NCBI GenBank assembly: GCA_963169105.1
Contig: OY720636.1
Span: 72,094,123 to 72,158,122 of the forward strand
DNA length: 64,000 nt
Source: Ceriagrion tenellum
Taxonomy: Eukaryota > Arthropoda > Insecta > Odonata > Coenagrionidae
Direction of reading: 5' to 3'
Shown: in pieces, positions 25,046 to 34,924 of the stretch
Layout: every line of letters begins with the position of its first letter
Numbering within the stretch: the stretch's first letter is position 1
Program-made: the position numbers and the translations under genes
The notes under the pieces: model-generated
What the model was told of the DNA's origin: nothing
The model's database searches: none
Seen by the model: the letters and a program-made list of their open reading frames with translations, nothing else

Positions 25046-25264
25046 TGGTAAGAGATAGATGAAAGAGGTGGGAATAAGGAATGAGGGAGACATATTAATC
25101 ATCTATTTAGCGTGGATTTGAGGTGTTATTAAAGTAGGACTAATCGGACTATTAATCTTTCCGGATTTAGTCGAGTTCTATTTTCATCTCTCTTGGCTGG
25201 TCGGCTGTTAATCCTTATTTTGAGGGACTACAGGCGGAGGTCATTTGCACTTTTGAGTGAGGTT

Positions 25265-25495
25265 AGACTGGCTGATTTGGGGTGAGTTATCTTAGGGATT
25301 GTGGAGGTTTGGAGAGAAACCCGGCATTGGTTTTCTCTTAAAAAAAGGCATCTAGGGGACAGCATTTTAACATCCCATTAGATGTAGGGAGCACTGCTCT
25401 TGAAGTGCTCTTCATCACCAACGGGATTTTAATCTAGTCTTTTCGTGATGAGAGTACAGTTTTATAGCCACCACACTAATGCAGTCCTCTCTTCT
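25265..25495 (-). mobile_element. SINE family A, copy 1 (decayed)
   Basis: Aligns with the insertions at 37,918-38,169 and 58,590-58,862: 'gagagaaacccg' matches 'gatagaaacccg', 'aggggacagcattttaac' matches 'aggggaccacggcttaac', and 'acttgaagtgc' or 'cttgaagtgc' follows. Beyond it, an eroded B box and A-box region ('tagccaccacac' on plus, about 25,467-25,478) gives a tRNA-like head on the minus strand. It lies between the two copies of the 24.9/25.7-kb duplication. Confidence 0.55.
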
Positions 25496-25669
25496 TTCTT
25501 GTCGCTATGAATATCTCTGACGGCCTGGGCATCGAGGGTTACTCTATTCGATTTAAGTCGCAATAGAAGAGGCGCTCCTCCTACTTTCTCTGCCTGTCTT
25601 TAATCGTATTCCCACTCACCATACCCCAATCCATTCCATCCGTCTGCAATGGGCGGTCGGGAATGGAGC

Positions 25670-25840
25670 GAAGAGAGATATAGTAATGGAGAGGAAAAGA
25701 AGGGACAAGCGACCGTGTGTTTATCTATTTAGTGTGGATTTGAGTCGCACTTGAAGCTGCACTCATCTGACTATTCCCGTTCCCATTTTTTAATCGAGTT
25801 TCCTCACTCTCTCCCTCCATCTCTCAACCTTACCCCTTCC
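25670..25840 (+). repeat. Duplicated segment, copy 2
   Basis: Second copy of 24,880-25,045. Similarity begins upstream in 'ggagcgaagag' against 'ggagcgaggag' and fades in the C/T-rich sequence after about 25,840. Confidence 0.6.
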
Positions 25841-25859
25841 CAACGTTTCCACTGACACT

Positions 25860-26240
25860 ATCTCTCTCCCAGTAGCTATTTATGGCTTTTTTCCTCGTGG
25901 GCGGAGGGATGGGTAGGAAGGGTGGCTTGAAAAAAAAGCAAAGGGGATGTTTTCAGTTTTTAAAAAAAGAATTAAATGAGTTTTTTCGCAGATTTTTTCC
26001 AGGGAAAAGGGAGGACGTTGCTCCCGACTTTGAAACCAGACCACTTTGGCGAAAATGTCCACCCCCGCACACTCCCCTCCTCCCTTCCCCCGCCCTCCCC
26101 CCCTCACGCCATTACCCCTGTTAGCCACCCCATTCCAAATCCTGCCCATCTCCCCACCCTTTTCCCGTCTCCCGATTCCCTTCCCCTCGTACACCAAGGG
26201 GGTCTTTCTGCTTTAAATCCCTTGAAGGGGGGACATGGTC
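25860..26240. other. Purine-then-pyrimidine GC-rich tract
   Basis: G/A-rich at about 25,885-26,030, then strongly C-rich at 26,055-26,200. Overlapping 146-codon plus and 105-codon minus frames reflect this bias and show no domain. Confidence 0.6.
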
Positions 26241-28140
26241 GTAGCGTAACAAATCAGCCGAGTCGCTCGGGCGTGCGCTATGCGATGCTTCGTTTTTTTT
26301 ACAAGTGTTTTTTTCGAGACGCTTCCGAGATGGGAATTCTTCGTAGTTCCCCTGGGGTGTCGAACCCGTGTGCTACAAGTGGCAGAGACGTGCGAGATGC
26401 TCCCTGGCATCACTAAAGTGGGGACGTGCGAAGAAAATAAATACAAATAAATGTAAACACAGAAAAGAATGCTAAAGAGAGTCAAAGGGATGAGGAGAGA
26501 GAGACAGGAAATCTTTGTAGAGGTAAATCAAACATTTGGAGGACTAAAATGATTTTAACAGAAAGAGTTGGCATAAAAAATATTTTTTGTGGCCAAAGTT
26601 TGTATAATTTAAAAAAGGGTTTCCAATTCCGAAAAGTAGCAAACGATCAGTAAACCATAAAAAATTAAGACAAAAACGACAGTAGACTAAAAAAACAAAT
26701 GCACTTTGGCGAGAAAATGTCACATTGTCCTTCCAATATCAATCCCTTTGATTCGCCACCGCTTGCAAGAGAATATGTAACACAAGAACCAAAAGTTAAC
26801 GAATAAATGATAACTTAAATGTTTTCTGACTTATAGAGATGACAAGGAGTTGTTCACTTCTGATCTTACTGCCAGAGCATAAACTGGGACTTCACTAGAT
26901 AATGTATAATCACACTGGGCAGTGAATGTTATACTCGAAATACTCATCAATCGATATCAATGTAATATTAATTCTAAAAGTTGGCTTGAGAATAACAAGA
27001 GGAAATGAGGCAAATAGGTGGCTAAACAAGGTAATTATGGTAATGGGAGAAGGACGGGAGTTTTGTAGAAAAAGGAGCGGACGGGTGGGCGTTTTGAATG
27101 AGATGAAGAGAGGGTGTATGTGTGCTGTACTGAGGTGATGGAAGTGGCGAGGAAATAGTGCAACCCATTGATAACTGGGGAGTAGCAAGCATCCTTTAAA
27201 AAACCGACCATTTTCCAATAAAACCAGAGAAAAATACTAGTGAAAGCTTTGTTTAAGGCGCAATATGTCTAAGCTTTGCGTGCCGTTTAGATAACCACTG
27301 AGATAACGATAAATCCTAACGTTAAAAATGCTAAATTATCTTCTAATCTCTTACCTTCCTCCTTTTGCTGAGATGTCCATGATGCTATCTGCCCACGGTC
27401 GTTACTCGTGGACCTGTGGGCCGAATTGACTCTCATGGGTGTGCTAGCACAACATTATCGCGTCGCAACAGTTGTACGCAAGATGCTCGTTCAAAGTTAT
27501 TTAAAAGGTAGGGTTTCATTGTCTGGTCTTTAAAATGGAAATAAGAGCCTGAAACCTGAATGGAAATCTATATAGAGGAAAGATTCACCCGGGGGCAATG
27601 TGTAACCGTATCTCTCAGAGAAGTTAACAATTGAGATAAGTTAGGGGCTGCTCCATTTCTTCCACGCAATATCAATGAAACTCGCAATTTTATATTTAAA
27701 TTGTTTTCGACACAGTGGTTGAATAATAAATTTTATTTTTTAATGTATTTACTCGGACGGTATCAACATTTAATACTTAATCCGATGATTGAGTAGATAG
27801 AATTTTTAAGTATATTCAAACGCCCTCAAATGGGTATATTATGCTTAGTTCATAAGTACGAATAAGTATGAGTTTCGGTGATTATTTAAGAGATTTCGCT
27901 GAAAGTATGTTTTTATTAACAATGTTCATTTGAAATTTCATTTTACATGCGAAATTTTTATGCGTGGAAATGATTACGCGAGTCGATCAAAGAAAATACG
28001 GAGCAAGCCCATAATTGTCTCTTTAAAATTCATATTTTAGTAATGTTTCGGGAAATAACTATTTAGAAATTTCACCTTCAAGGAGTAAGACGCCATATTA
28101 TATAGTTCTATTCTACCATATGGGTGAAAACCAAAGAAAA
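26241..28140. other. Mostly AT-rich stretch, no gene recognised
   Basis: No family recognised. A 'gtgtcgaacccgtg' near 26,357 recalls an antisense B box but has no A box at the right distance. Open frames near 26,910-27,218 have no recognisable domain. Confidence 0.5.
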
Positions 28141-28141
28141 A

Positions 28142-28409
28142 GACAATCACAGACAACTTCGACGCTTATATTCCGGATATAGTATTAACAGGTTCTACCA
28201 CAAAATTTCTGTTCTGGTAATTGCTTCCTCCTTATTGCTCAAGTCTAAAACATTGTTAAGTCAGAAAACCAATTGCAATTGGTTTTCTGACTTAACAATG
28301 TTTTAGACTTGAGCAATAAGGAGGAAGCAATTACCAGAACAGAAATTTTGTGGTAGAACCTGTTAATACTATATCCGGAATATAAGCGTCGAAGTTGTCT
28401 GTGATTGTC
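28142..28409. repeat. Perfect 268-bp palindrome, no spacer
   Basis: The two 134-bp arms (28,142-28,275 and 28,276-28,409) are exact reverse complements by base-by-base reading. The centre is 'aattg|caatt' at 28,275/28,276. Because of this the same 54-residue peptide can be read from both strands, which is a consequence of symmetry and not a sign of coding. There is no loop, the flanks (from 28,141 and 28,410) do not pair, and I see no target-site duplication. Options are a very recent inverted duplication, a young foldback element or an assembly/read artefact. Confidence 0.97.
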
Positions 28410-28479
28410 CATGGAAAACGGCACCAATTTTCAATCGTTCAATGAACATAAGCTTCCCTATCGATTTGTTCTACGTCTA

Positions 28480-28760
28480 TGCGGGCATTTTTCCATTGGT
28501 TAAACTATTCCAGTTTTTCTTCGTCGTCGACGGCGTATCACGCTAACGAGGCAGAAATTTATCGAAAAGGAGATAAGCTATCCGTACGCATCTTTCGAGC
28601 GAAAAAAAGGGAAAGAATAATGGTCTCGAGTCACGATTCGCGACGACGCTACACCGTGCATCCTTTCCATCGGAATTTATTCAAATTTAAGGACCCGATC
28701 GTTCGACTCTGGGTCCATTAAGTTTATTTTTAAAGGGTCAATTAAACATTTCGGGCCCTT
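28480..28760. other. CpG-rich segment, possible conserved element
   Basis: Unlike the other GC-rich tracts, this one is balanced between purines and pyrimidines and dense in CpG ('gtcgtcgacggcg', 'attcgcgacgacg'). It has an 80-codon plus frame (28,479-28,721) with a non-repetitive, basic translation that I do not recognise. It could be a conserved non-coding element, a small exon or chance. The 'ggcgagcggtgggcg' region that follows leads into a G-rich patch at about 28,800-28,920. Confidence 0.3.
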
Positions 28761-29186
28761 CGGGCGAGCGGTGGGCGAGAAAATTACCTTTCAGCTCACA
28801 CGCACACCAACACTCTCCCTAAGGGTGTGAAGATGGGCGGGAGAGTAGAGGGGCGCTCCAATGGGTCGGAAGGGCCGGGAAAAATGGGTTACAAAAGGGA
28901 GAGTGTGAGACAACTGACGCGACACGCCTGTGTAGGGTGCTAATTTTTCCACCCCCTTCCCAAGCTAACCTTGGAAATCACGCTTTAGAGTTGTGGAGTG
29001 AGAGAGGGTTTGAAAAAATATGGCGTGAAGCGAGAAAAGGTTTGAGTGCGATGAAATTTTTCAGGATTGAAGAGACGTCAAATAGGCCTGCGGTAAGTGA
29101 CTGAGAAGGAAGGCAAGAAAGGTTGACGACCCAATCTTACTCCTAGGGTTGAATTATGGGTAGTATGACGCGTTCAATATGATTGT

Positions 29187-29316
29187 TCGCGAATAATTTT
29201 GGTCGATAAAATGAATAAATCCCATATATATATGTAAATGAAATAAATCCCACATTATGAAGGTGATTTTTTGCGAATATTTTTGGTCGATAAAGTAAAT
29301 AAATCCCATATATTTG
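29187..29316. repeat. Short tandem duplication, period about 84 bp
   Basis: 'gcgaata.ttttggtcgataaa.t' then 'aataaatcccatatat' occurs at about 29,189 and again at about 29,273. 'aaataaatccca' also occurs in between (near 29,241). Two near-identical units. Confidence 0.75.
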
Positions 29317-29319
29317 TTT

Positions 29320-30164
29320 CAATCGTGAGGAAAAGAACTCTTTCGCCGTCCTTAGTATCTGTGAAATATGGTACCATGCTAATCATGCAGATTTGTCGAC
29401 AAATGTTTTTCTAACTGAAAATTTTACCTTCCCGTAGACCATTCATGTTTGCCACTTCCGTTGTGTGAACACACATAATCTCAAATAATTACTGTACATT
29501 ATTGGTAATTCAGAAACGAAGATAGGTTGTTGCGTTCATTTCATTATCATTAGATTACCAGGAAAATTAACTCTGTGCCTTAGTATTTCTAATAAATGGA
29601 ATGAAGCCTGTTAATTATATAGTTTGTTCCTATGTTTTCATTCATAATTACTTTCAGCCCGGTGTAGTTACAAGCTGTCTCTGAAAAACGTACAGTGGAG
29701 AAATAAGATTTTGTTGACATAATCAGACATCGAACACTTTTTTTCGAAGTCACATATTTAATTAAAATACGAATTTCTATTTGCCGAGGATCCAAACAGC
29801 TTACTTGTGCCTACGCGTCGACCTGTCCTTCTGTGCCCTTTACGTCGTTATGACTACAAGCCCTTCACGTCGACGACCCATGAGCATGTGGAAAATTCCG
29901 TATGAACGAACGATAGGGTAAATAGGGGTCGAGCCACCATCGTTGACACTGGTACGCTTCAGTGAGGCGTACGAATGGATGCTAGTTGAAATAGATACGT
30001 ATTGTATAAAAATGGAGACTTAAAAATACTGGAAGCGATACGCACAGGACAGAACGAGCACTTTGCTGCATATAGTTTGACAATGACTGAGGTACAATGC
30101 TGAAGAGATCGGGACAAAAAATCCTTCCGTTCTCGCAAAATTAACGATTACAAAAAAATACCTG
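29320..30164. other. Unrecognised spacer
   Basis: AT-rich, no gene. At about 30,070-30,115 the phrase 'gacaatgactgaggtacaatgctgaagagatcgggac' faintly resembles the repeated core at 18.8-20.4 kb, described here only in words because the match is weak. Confidence 0.4.
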
Positions 30165-30300
30165 AGCTGGACTCGAATTAGACCTGTGCGCCGATGGATA
30201 ATCTATCGGTGGCGGACGCCGGCTGGAAATGGGTCGGCGGCCGGCGGCGCGCCGTCAGCGCGCCGAGCCGATGGTTTTCACCGGCGGCGTACGTATCCAG
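30165..30300. repeat. CGG-rich element, left copy
   Basis: Starts with 'actcgaattagacc' (30,171-30,184) and continues with a GC-rich body of CGG/CCG trimers containing 'ccgatggataatctatcgg', itself a small palindrome. A related element lies in inverted orientation at 33,464-33,620, sharing the terminal 14 bp (two mismatches), a 'ccgatggat' block and the CGG-rich body. It may be the GC-rich body of a SINE or a foldback family. Confidence 0.55.
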
Positions 30301-30830
30301 CCAAAATTTATTATAAGTATTTCAGCATGTAATAGCAAAATTATTCATTTTTTCTCATTTTTTAATGTATTCAATTGTTTATTTCATGTTCAAACTTATT
30401 TTATTACATTTTTATTAACGTATGCGAGAAATTTCTTTTAATTTTAAGTATTTAAGCAAATATCGTATCGTACAACTTCAATCAAACCTAATATTATACC
30501 CTTTCATTACTAAATTTCAGAAGACAAATATATTACTAATTTACCTGTTATCTCGAATGCGAGCGAAAAATTTCGTTGTAAACAGTTAAATCCATTTCAC
30601 AGATAAAATTTTATTTATAGTTTTTCAAATATGATGAAATACCATTCAAACGATTCTGTATGCATTTTTACCACCTCTTGCATTCATACATGTACCACAT
30701 TGTAAATTTTGGGGGTGGAGGATTTTATGGAAAAGGCCTCCCGTTTTTTAGATTTTGATTAAAAGTTTAATATTTATAGTTTAATAACTGAATAAATCAG
30801 GCGACAAAAAGGCAACTGGAACTTAACACA
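30301..30830. other. AT-rich spacer
   Basis: Strongly AT-rich. Nothing recognised. Confidence 0.5.
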
Positions 30831-30834
30831 CAAG

Positions 30835-31085
30835 ACAATGGCTGAGAATTTGCTAATTATTTCGAAATACTTCCAAACTGCCCAGAACCCTAGGAAAGAT
30901 TCCCACCAAAACATTCCAATGAAAACAACCCTAATTCACTTGCACCAGATAAAGAAGAAACCACAAGACAAATTAAAAAGCTCAAAAAAATTAAATCATC
31001 AGGTGAAGATGGAATCATAGCAGAACTCGTGGTAGCAGTTGGACAAAAAACCATAGCAGAAATACATAACACAAAAAATACAAAA
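30835..31085 (+). pseudogene. LINE reverse transcriptase fragment (N-terminal part)
   Basis: Two reading frames joined by a frameshift near 30,930 give a typical non-LTR reverse-transcriptase start. The first frame has 'ISKYFQ..QNPRKDSHQNIP', matching the 'YF..LLNP' block that precedes the fingers. The second has 'PDKEETTRQIKKLKKIKSSG' and then 'EDGIIAEL..AVGQKTIAEIHN', the usual 'K.GKSPGEDGI.AELLK' block 1. Similarity stops near 31,085. The fragment lacks the catalytic YADD region and is dead. It probably belongs to the same broad LINE group as 33,688-34,140 and 44,005-44,420. Confidence 0.75.
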
Positions 31086-31089
31086 ATTT

Positions 31090-33460
31090 GACATCCGACT
31101 TAAACCTTTTGGATTTTCAATGTTCTTATTTGTGATTTCCCCTTACTTCCCCAGCACACACTTCTTTCCCAGGGTTTCTCCGAGCATCAACGGTTTCTGT
31201 TTTCCAGCCCCACACCCTTCTGAAACTGCTTTGTTTGACCCATATCTCTTCCGTCACCCACATTTTTCATGAATATATTTTATACCCAAATCTTGAATAG
31301 TATGATGATGATGACGTAATCTCGGGACTAGTCAAGTTAAATTTTTCATTAATGGAACAGCAAGTGTTTCTTCTGTAATTATGGAACTTTTTCACCACAT
31401 CACATCTGAATCTGCATTTAATATACGTATTTGACGACCTCGTAGTCGAAAATTATAGGAAGGGCATTCAATTAGAGCAGAAAACATAGCAACAACCTAA
31501 GTAAAATATCACCGTACGTTTAGTGTTATATTGAATTAGAAATTAAATGTCAAAATGAAATTAATTAGGTGGTTCATTAATGTTTCCATTGACAATGCAG
31601 TACCACAAATGTCAAAATAAGTTAGATCATCCTGCCTTCCATCTTCTATTCTTCAACGATTGTTCGAAAAGTACGGGAGTATCTAAAGCACACAAACACC
31701 TTTTTTGGCCACCACGTTGTTTAATCGAAAGGCACTCCGTTGAAAAAACAGGGCTGCAAAACCAGGAACCAAACAACAGGAACCAATGAGTAGTTTCGTA
31801 CCGGAACAAAACTATAAGCTTTCTTTTCCAATGTAACTTCGTTTCAGATTGAAACCTTAAGTCTGGCCTGGTTTTAGTTTTGTTTCGGAATGAAAGCAGA
31901 AATTGAACCAAATATGACATTACGGAACTGTTCCTTCTCTCGAATAGTTTCGATTTAAGTGAGTGGGAGCTAAGATAGATTTGTGATGCTCTAATGATAG
32001 ACTGTCGACAGTAAAACGACTTGTTTCATTGAAGACCATAGCGCAAGTGTCTATATTTGTTCTTCCTAGTACACGCAAACACCACCACCAGATATTCGAC
32101 GGGCCAATCATCTTTGGAGCAGACATGCGCCAGCTCCCTCCTTTTAGGGAATGCCCAGTTTTAGGGAATACTGTTATTAATCGGGATACAAAATTGCAAA
32201 AATAAGTTTCACATAATTCGTTACGTGAATTGATGTACATATTTTAGTGAATATCGAAAGACTTAAAGTTAAAGAGCGGTATAAGAAAGAAGACATTTTT
32301 CTTGTTCCAAGCTCCGCAGGAGAAGAGAATATTCATGCCCCCACTTGTATCCCCCTAGCTTAACCATTTATTACAGCCTTTCCGGAGACACTTGAAATAG
32401 CTTGCCCATTTCATGTTTTTTTCAGTATTTTTAAAGGACTAAGATGAAAAGTAAAGTAACGGCACAGCGATACAACACTATACCTATGCGTTAACCAGGT
32501 TTATTCATGTTATGTTAGTGCTATTTTACCTGAGGAATCGGAATCGATTTAGATACTATTTGCATTATGTAAATGGCATTTCAAGGAATATTACGAATCA
32601 TCTATGTCAAAGGAAATAAAAACCTCGTATACAATTTCATGACGCCGATTCCTTCCCCCATCTTCATTCGAAGTGGCGAATGCACTCACCATCCTCCTAT
32701 ATACAATATGATTGCATTGTTGATTTACTTCCTTGAACTTCGTTTACCTGCGATCAAAATGCAAAAGAGTTATTGTATAAATACACGACTAGTGTTTTTA
32801 TATTGAACGTAGCCAATATTCGAGTCTCCACAGCATGTATTTAAACCAAAGGGCTCAACTCCCGTTGTCAGACCCATTTACATTGCATTGAAAGGTTGGA
32901 AGGCATGGAACCTCGAAAGGGAAAAGGGAAAAAATATAAGTCCTTGAGATGTAACTATGGAGGGAGAACAGAAAAAGCGCAATAGACGGAAAGACTAACG
33001 AGAAGTTTCTTAGGCAGGTAAGTGAGGAAGGGAAATCTGGATATCACACGTTCTAAATACGCATAGTATAAAGAAATGGAGCACTAAGGATATCCGTCAC
33101 CTTGTTCGATTATTCGGCCTGTTATATCCTTATTTGAATCTCCTATTTCACAATGTTGATCGTACGGCATCAAGCGGGAAACTGAGGATAAAGCACTCAT
33201 GGGGCACTAAAGTCTTGAGCAGAGTAAACTCCATGCCGAGGAAGCGTGGGCATGTGGTTGCTGGCTCAAAACTAAATGGTAACTTTGTTAATTCCTATCG
33301 CACAGATTTAATTGAAAGACTATTTTCAACAGCACATCATATATGGCCAGAAGAGCTGTTCTCTTTTTTCATTAGACATTAAGGTTTTCAATATCATGAG
33401 GAGTCCGCAGTAATAAGTGAACATAAGTATAGTTTCGACGCATCGGGGGCAATGGTCGGT
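31090..33460. other. Unrecognised spacer between the CGG-rich copies
   Basis: No gene recognised. Overlapping frames at 31,627-32,240 on the minus strand have no domain. Around 31,760-31,860 'ggaacc' words are repeated loosely. This stretch sits inside the interval bounded by the two inverted CGG-rich elements. Confidence 0.45.
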
Positions 33461-33463
33461 AAA

Positions 33464-33620
33464 TGACCACCTATGACGGCGCCGCGCCGCGCCGCCGACT
33501 CGGAAGACCGTCGGCGCTATCGGCAGCGCGCCGTACATAATCCATCGGCGGCGGCGGCGTCACCAAAACCACCGGCGGCGGCGGCGCGGCGCGGCGGCGC
33601 TAAGGTCTAACTCGAATCTA
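33464..33620. repeat. CGG-rich element, right copy (inverted)
   Basis: CGG/CCG-rich body (33,478-33,600) ending in 'ggtctaactcgaat' at 33,604-33,617, the reverse complement (two mismatches) of the start of the left copy at 30,171. A 'tacataatccatcgg' block corresponds to the complement of 'ccgatggataat'. Shape and base composition differ strongly from flanking DNA. Confidence 0.55.
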
Positions 33621-33687
33621 ATTAGATAAATCTTTCGTCCTCAACCTCTTCCGATATTGTGAGCTGAATAGCCCAAGCAAATACGGT

Positions 33688-34140
33688 TTTCTACCAGAAA
33701 GGGAGTCTGATAACAGATAGTAAAACAATTCTGGAAATAAGGAAACCTCAAGTTAAAACATATTTGGAACATACTGCTATATGACAGTGAGGCTAGACAA
33801 TAACCCCTGCAGAGCAGAATAGATTGGAAGCAATGGAAGTACGGTGCAACTGAAGAGTAATGAAGATCTAATCGACGAAGAGAATAACCTATGAATAAGT
33901 CCTACGAAGAGTCGGAGAAAAAAGAAGTGTATTGAAAACTATAAAAAAAGGAGGAAAATGTAACGGGCACAATTTTATTTCTCAGTAGTCAATATTGAGC
34001 AAAGCAAAAGGAAAAATGAATGGGAAAAGTTATTGAGGAAAGCCATGCGTGCAATTCATCTGGCAACTTATAAAGGCATCAAGGATTTTATGAAAGAGAA
34101 GAATAATGTTGGGATGAAGCAGTTGGCTGCTTCCTAATCC
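33688..34140 (+). pseudogene. LINE reverse transcriptase C-terminal fragment
   Basis: Conceptual translation across several frames and stops gives the end of a non-LTR reverse transcriptase: 'FYQKGSLITDSKTILEIRK' (33,691 on), a shifted 'KHIWNILLYDSEA' equivalent to the usual 'IW..LLYGSEAWT', 'RLEAMEVRCN*RVMKI' and 'ITYE*VLRRVGEKRSVLKTI' with in-frame stops. The sequence after about 33,970 is less certain but ends in 'MKQLAAS', like the short tail of such proteins. No catalytic block is present. It starts 70 bp after the CGG-rich element. Confidence 0.75.
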
Positions 34141-34912
34141 CTGTAACGACACCTCTTCCTATCTGATATTTTAATACCCCTGCCTAAGGGTGACTCACAG
34201 GGTGGTATGTGGATTAATATGCATACGCCATTTACGTATGATATGACGCTAAAGGCAAAAAACTTACATGGTAATTATCTATCCTTGTTACTATACCGTA
34301 GGTCACCAGCTTCTTTACAACTCAAACGTGAACTGTGTGTGAACGCAAGTAAGTTAAAGGCACTATATTAAACGTTATTTAACCCCTATACCGTGGACAA
34401 GGCTTTAGGCTTGGTGGAAAGGGGACAATGGCCGTGGGGTGGATTGGTGCCGAGAGGGGGCGGGGGGGGTCGGGGCGGGTTAGTCTAGACTGTTAATTCG
34501 CGAGGCGTTCGATTCGGTGATATGCTAACGAGGGCGCACCTGCGGGGCTCATGGATTATGAAGATCACTTCATCGAATCAGCTTTATCCGAGGCAGGAAA
34601 AGGAGGGGAGGTATCGTTGGGCGAAGGAAGGGTTCCGATGCGATGGCAAGGAGGAAAGCAAAATGTTCAGCTCCCGTGAAAACAGGTGGTGAGAGTCCAC
34701 GTGGAATGAAACGGTGCCCTTGAGAAATCGGCTACGTCCGCGGTCAAATGCATGATTGAATTTTTCTCTTGGTGTGATCGTCATTCTTTTCACTTTTCGT
34801 GAGATATTTTACTGTGATGCATGTTCATTCAGGCTTGTTAGCTTGAGGCTCAGTTTACTTATAGCCTCTTCTATGGTTCAACTTTGGCCTATTTATTTTT
34901 ATTTTATGTTCA
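34141..34912. other. Spacer before the LINE, with a G-rich patch
   Basis: Non-coding. A G-rich patch at about 34,415-34,485 includes an eight-G run. Open frames at 34,584-34,793 (minus) and 34,756-35,028 (plus) have no recognisable domain. Confidence 0.5.
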
Positions 34913-34924
34913 TATGTAATAATA
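34913..34924. repeat. Target-site duplication of the LINE, left
   Basis: TATGTAATAATA, identical to 38,591-38,602 just beyond the LINE 3' tail. The first four bases could also be a tail unit at the right end, so at least eight bases are informative. Confidence 0.65.

Noticed and set aside
26345..26410. SINE from a 'gtcgaaccc' motif
   Set aside because: No A box at the right spacing, no tail and no similarity to the other copies.
28124..28427. Identical small ORFs on both strands
   Set aside because: They are a direct consequence of the perfect palindrome and not evidence for a gene or for gene duplication.
31627..32240. Minus-strand ORFs of 97 and 106 codons
   Set aside because: Translations show no domain and the sequence shows no coding-like pattern.
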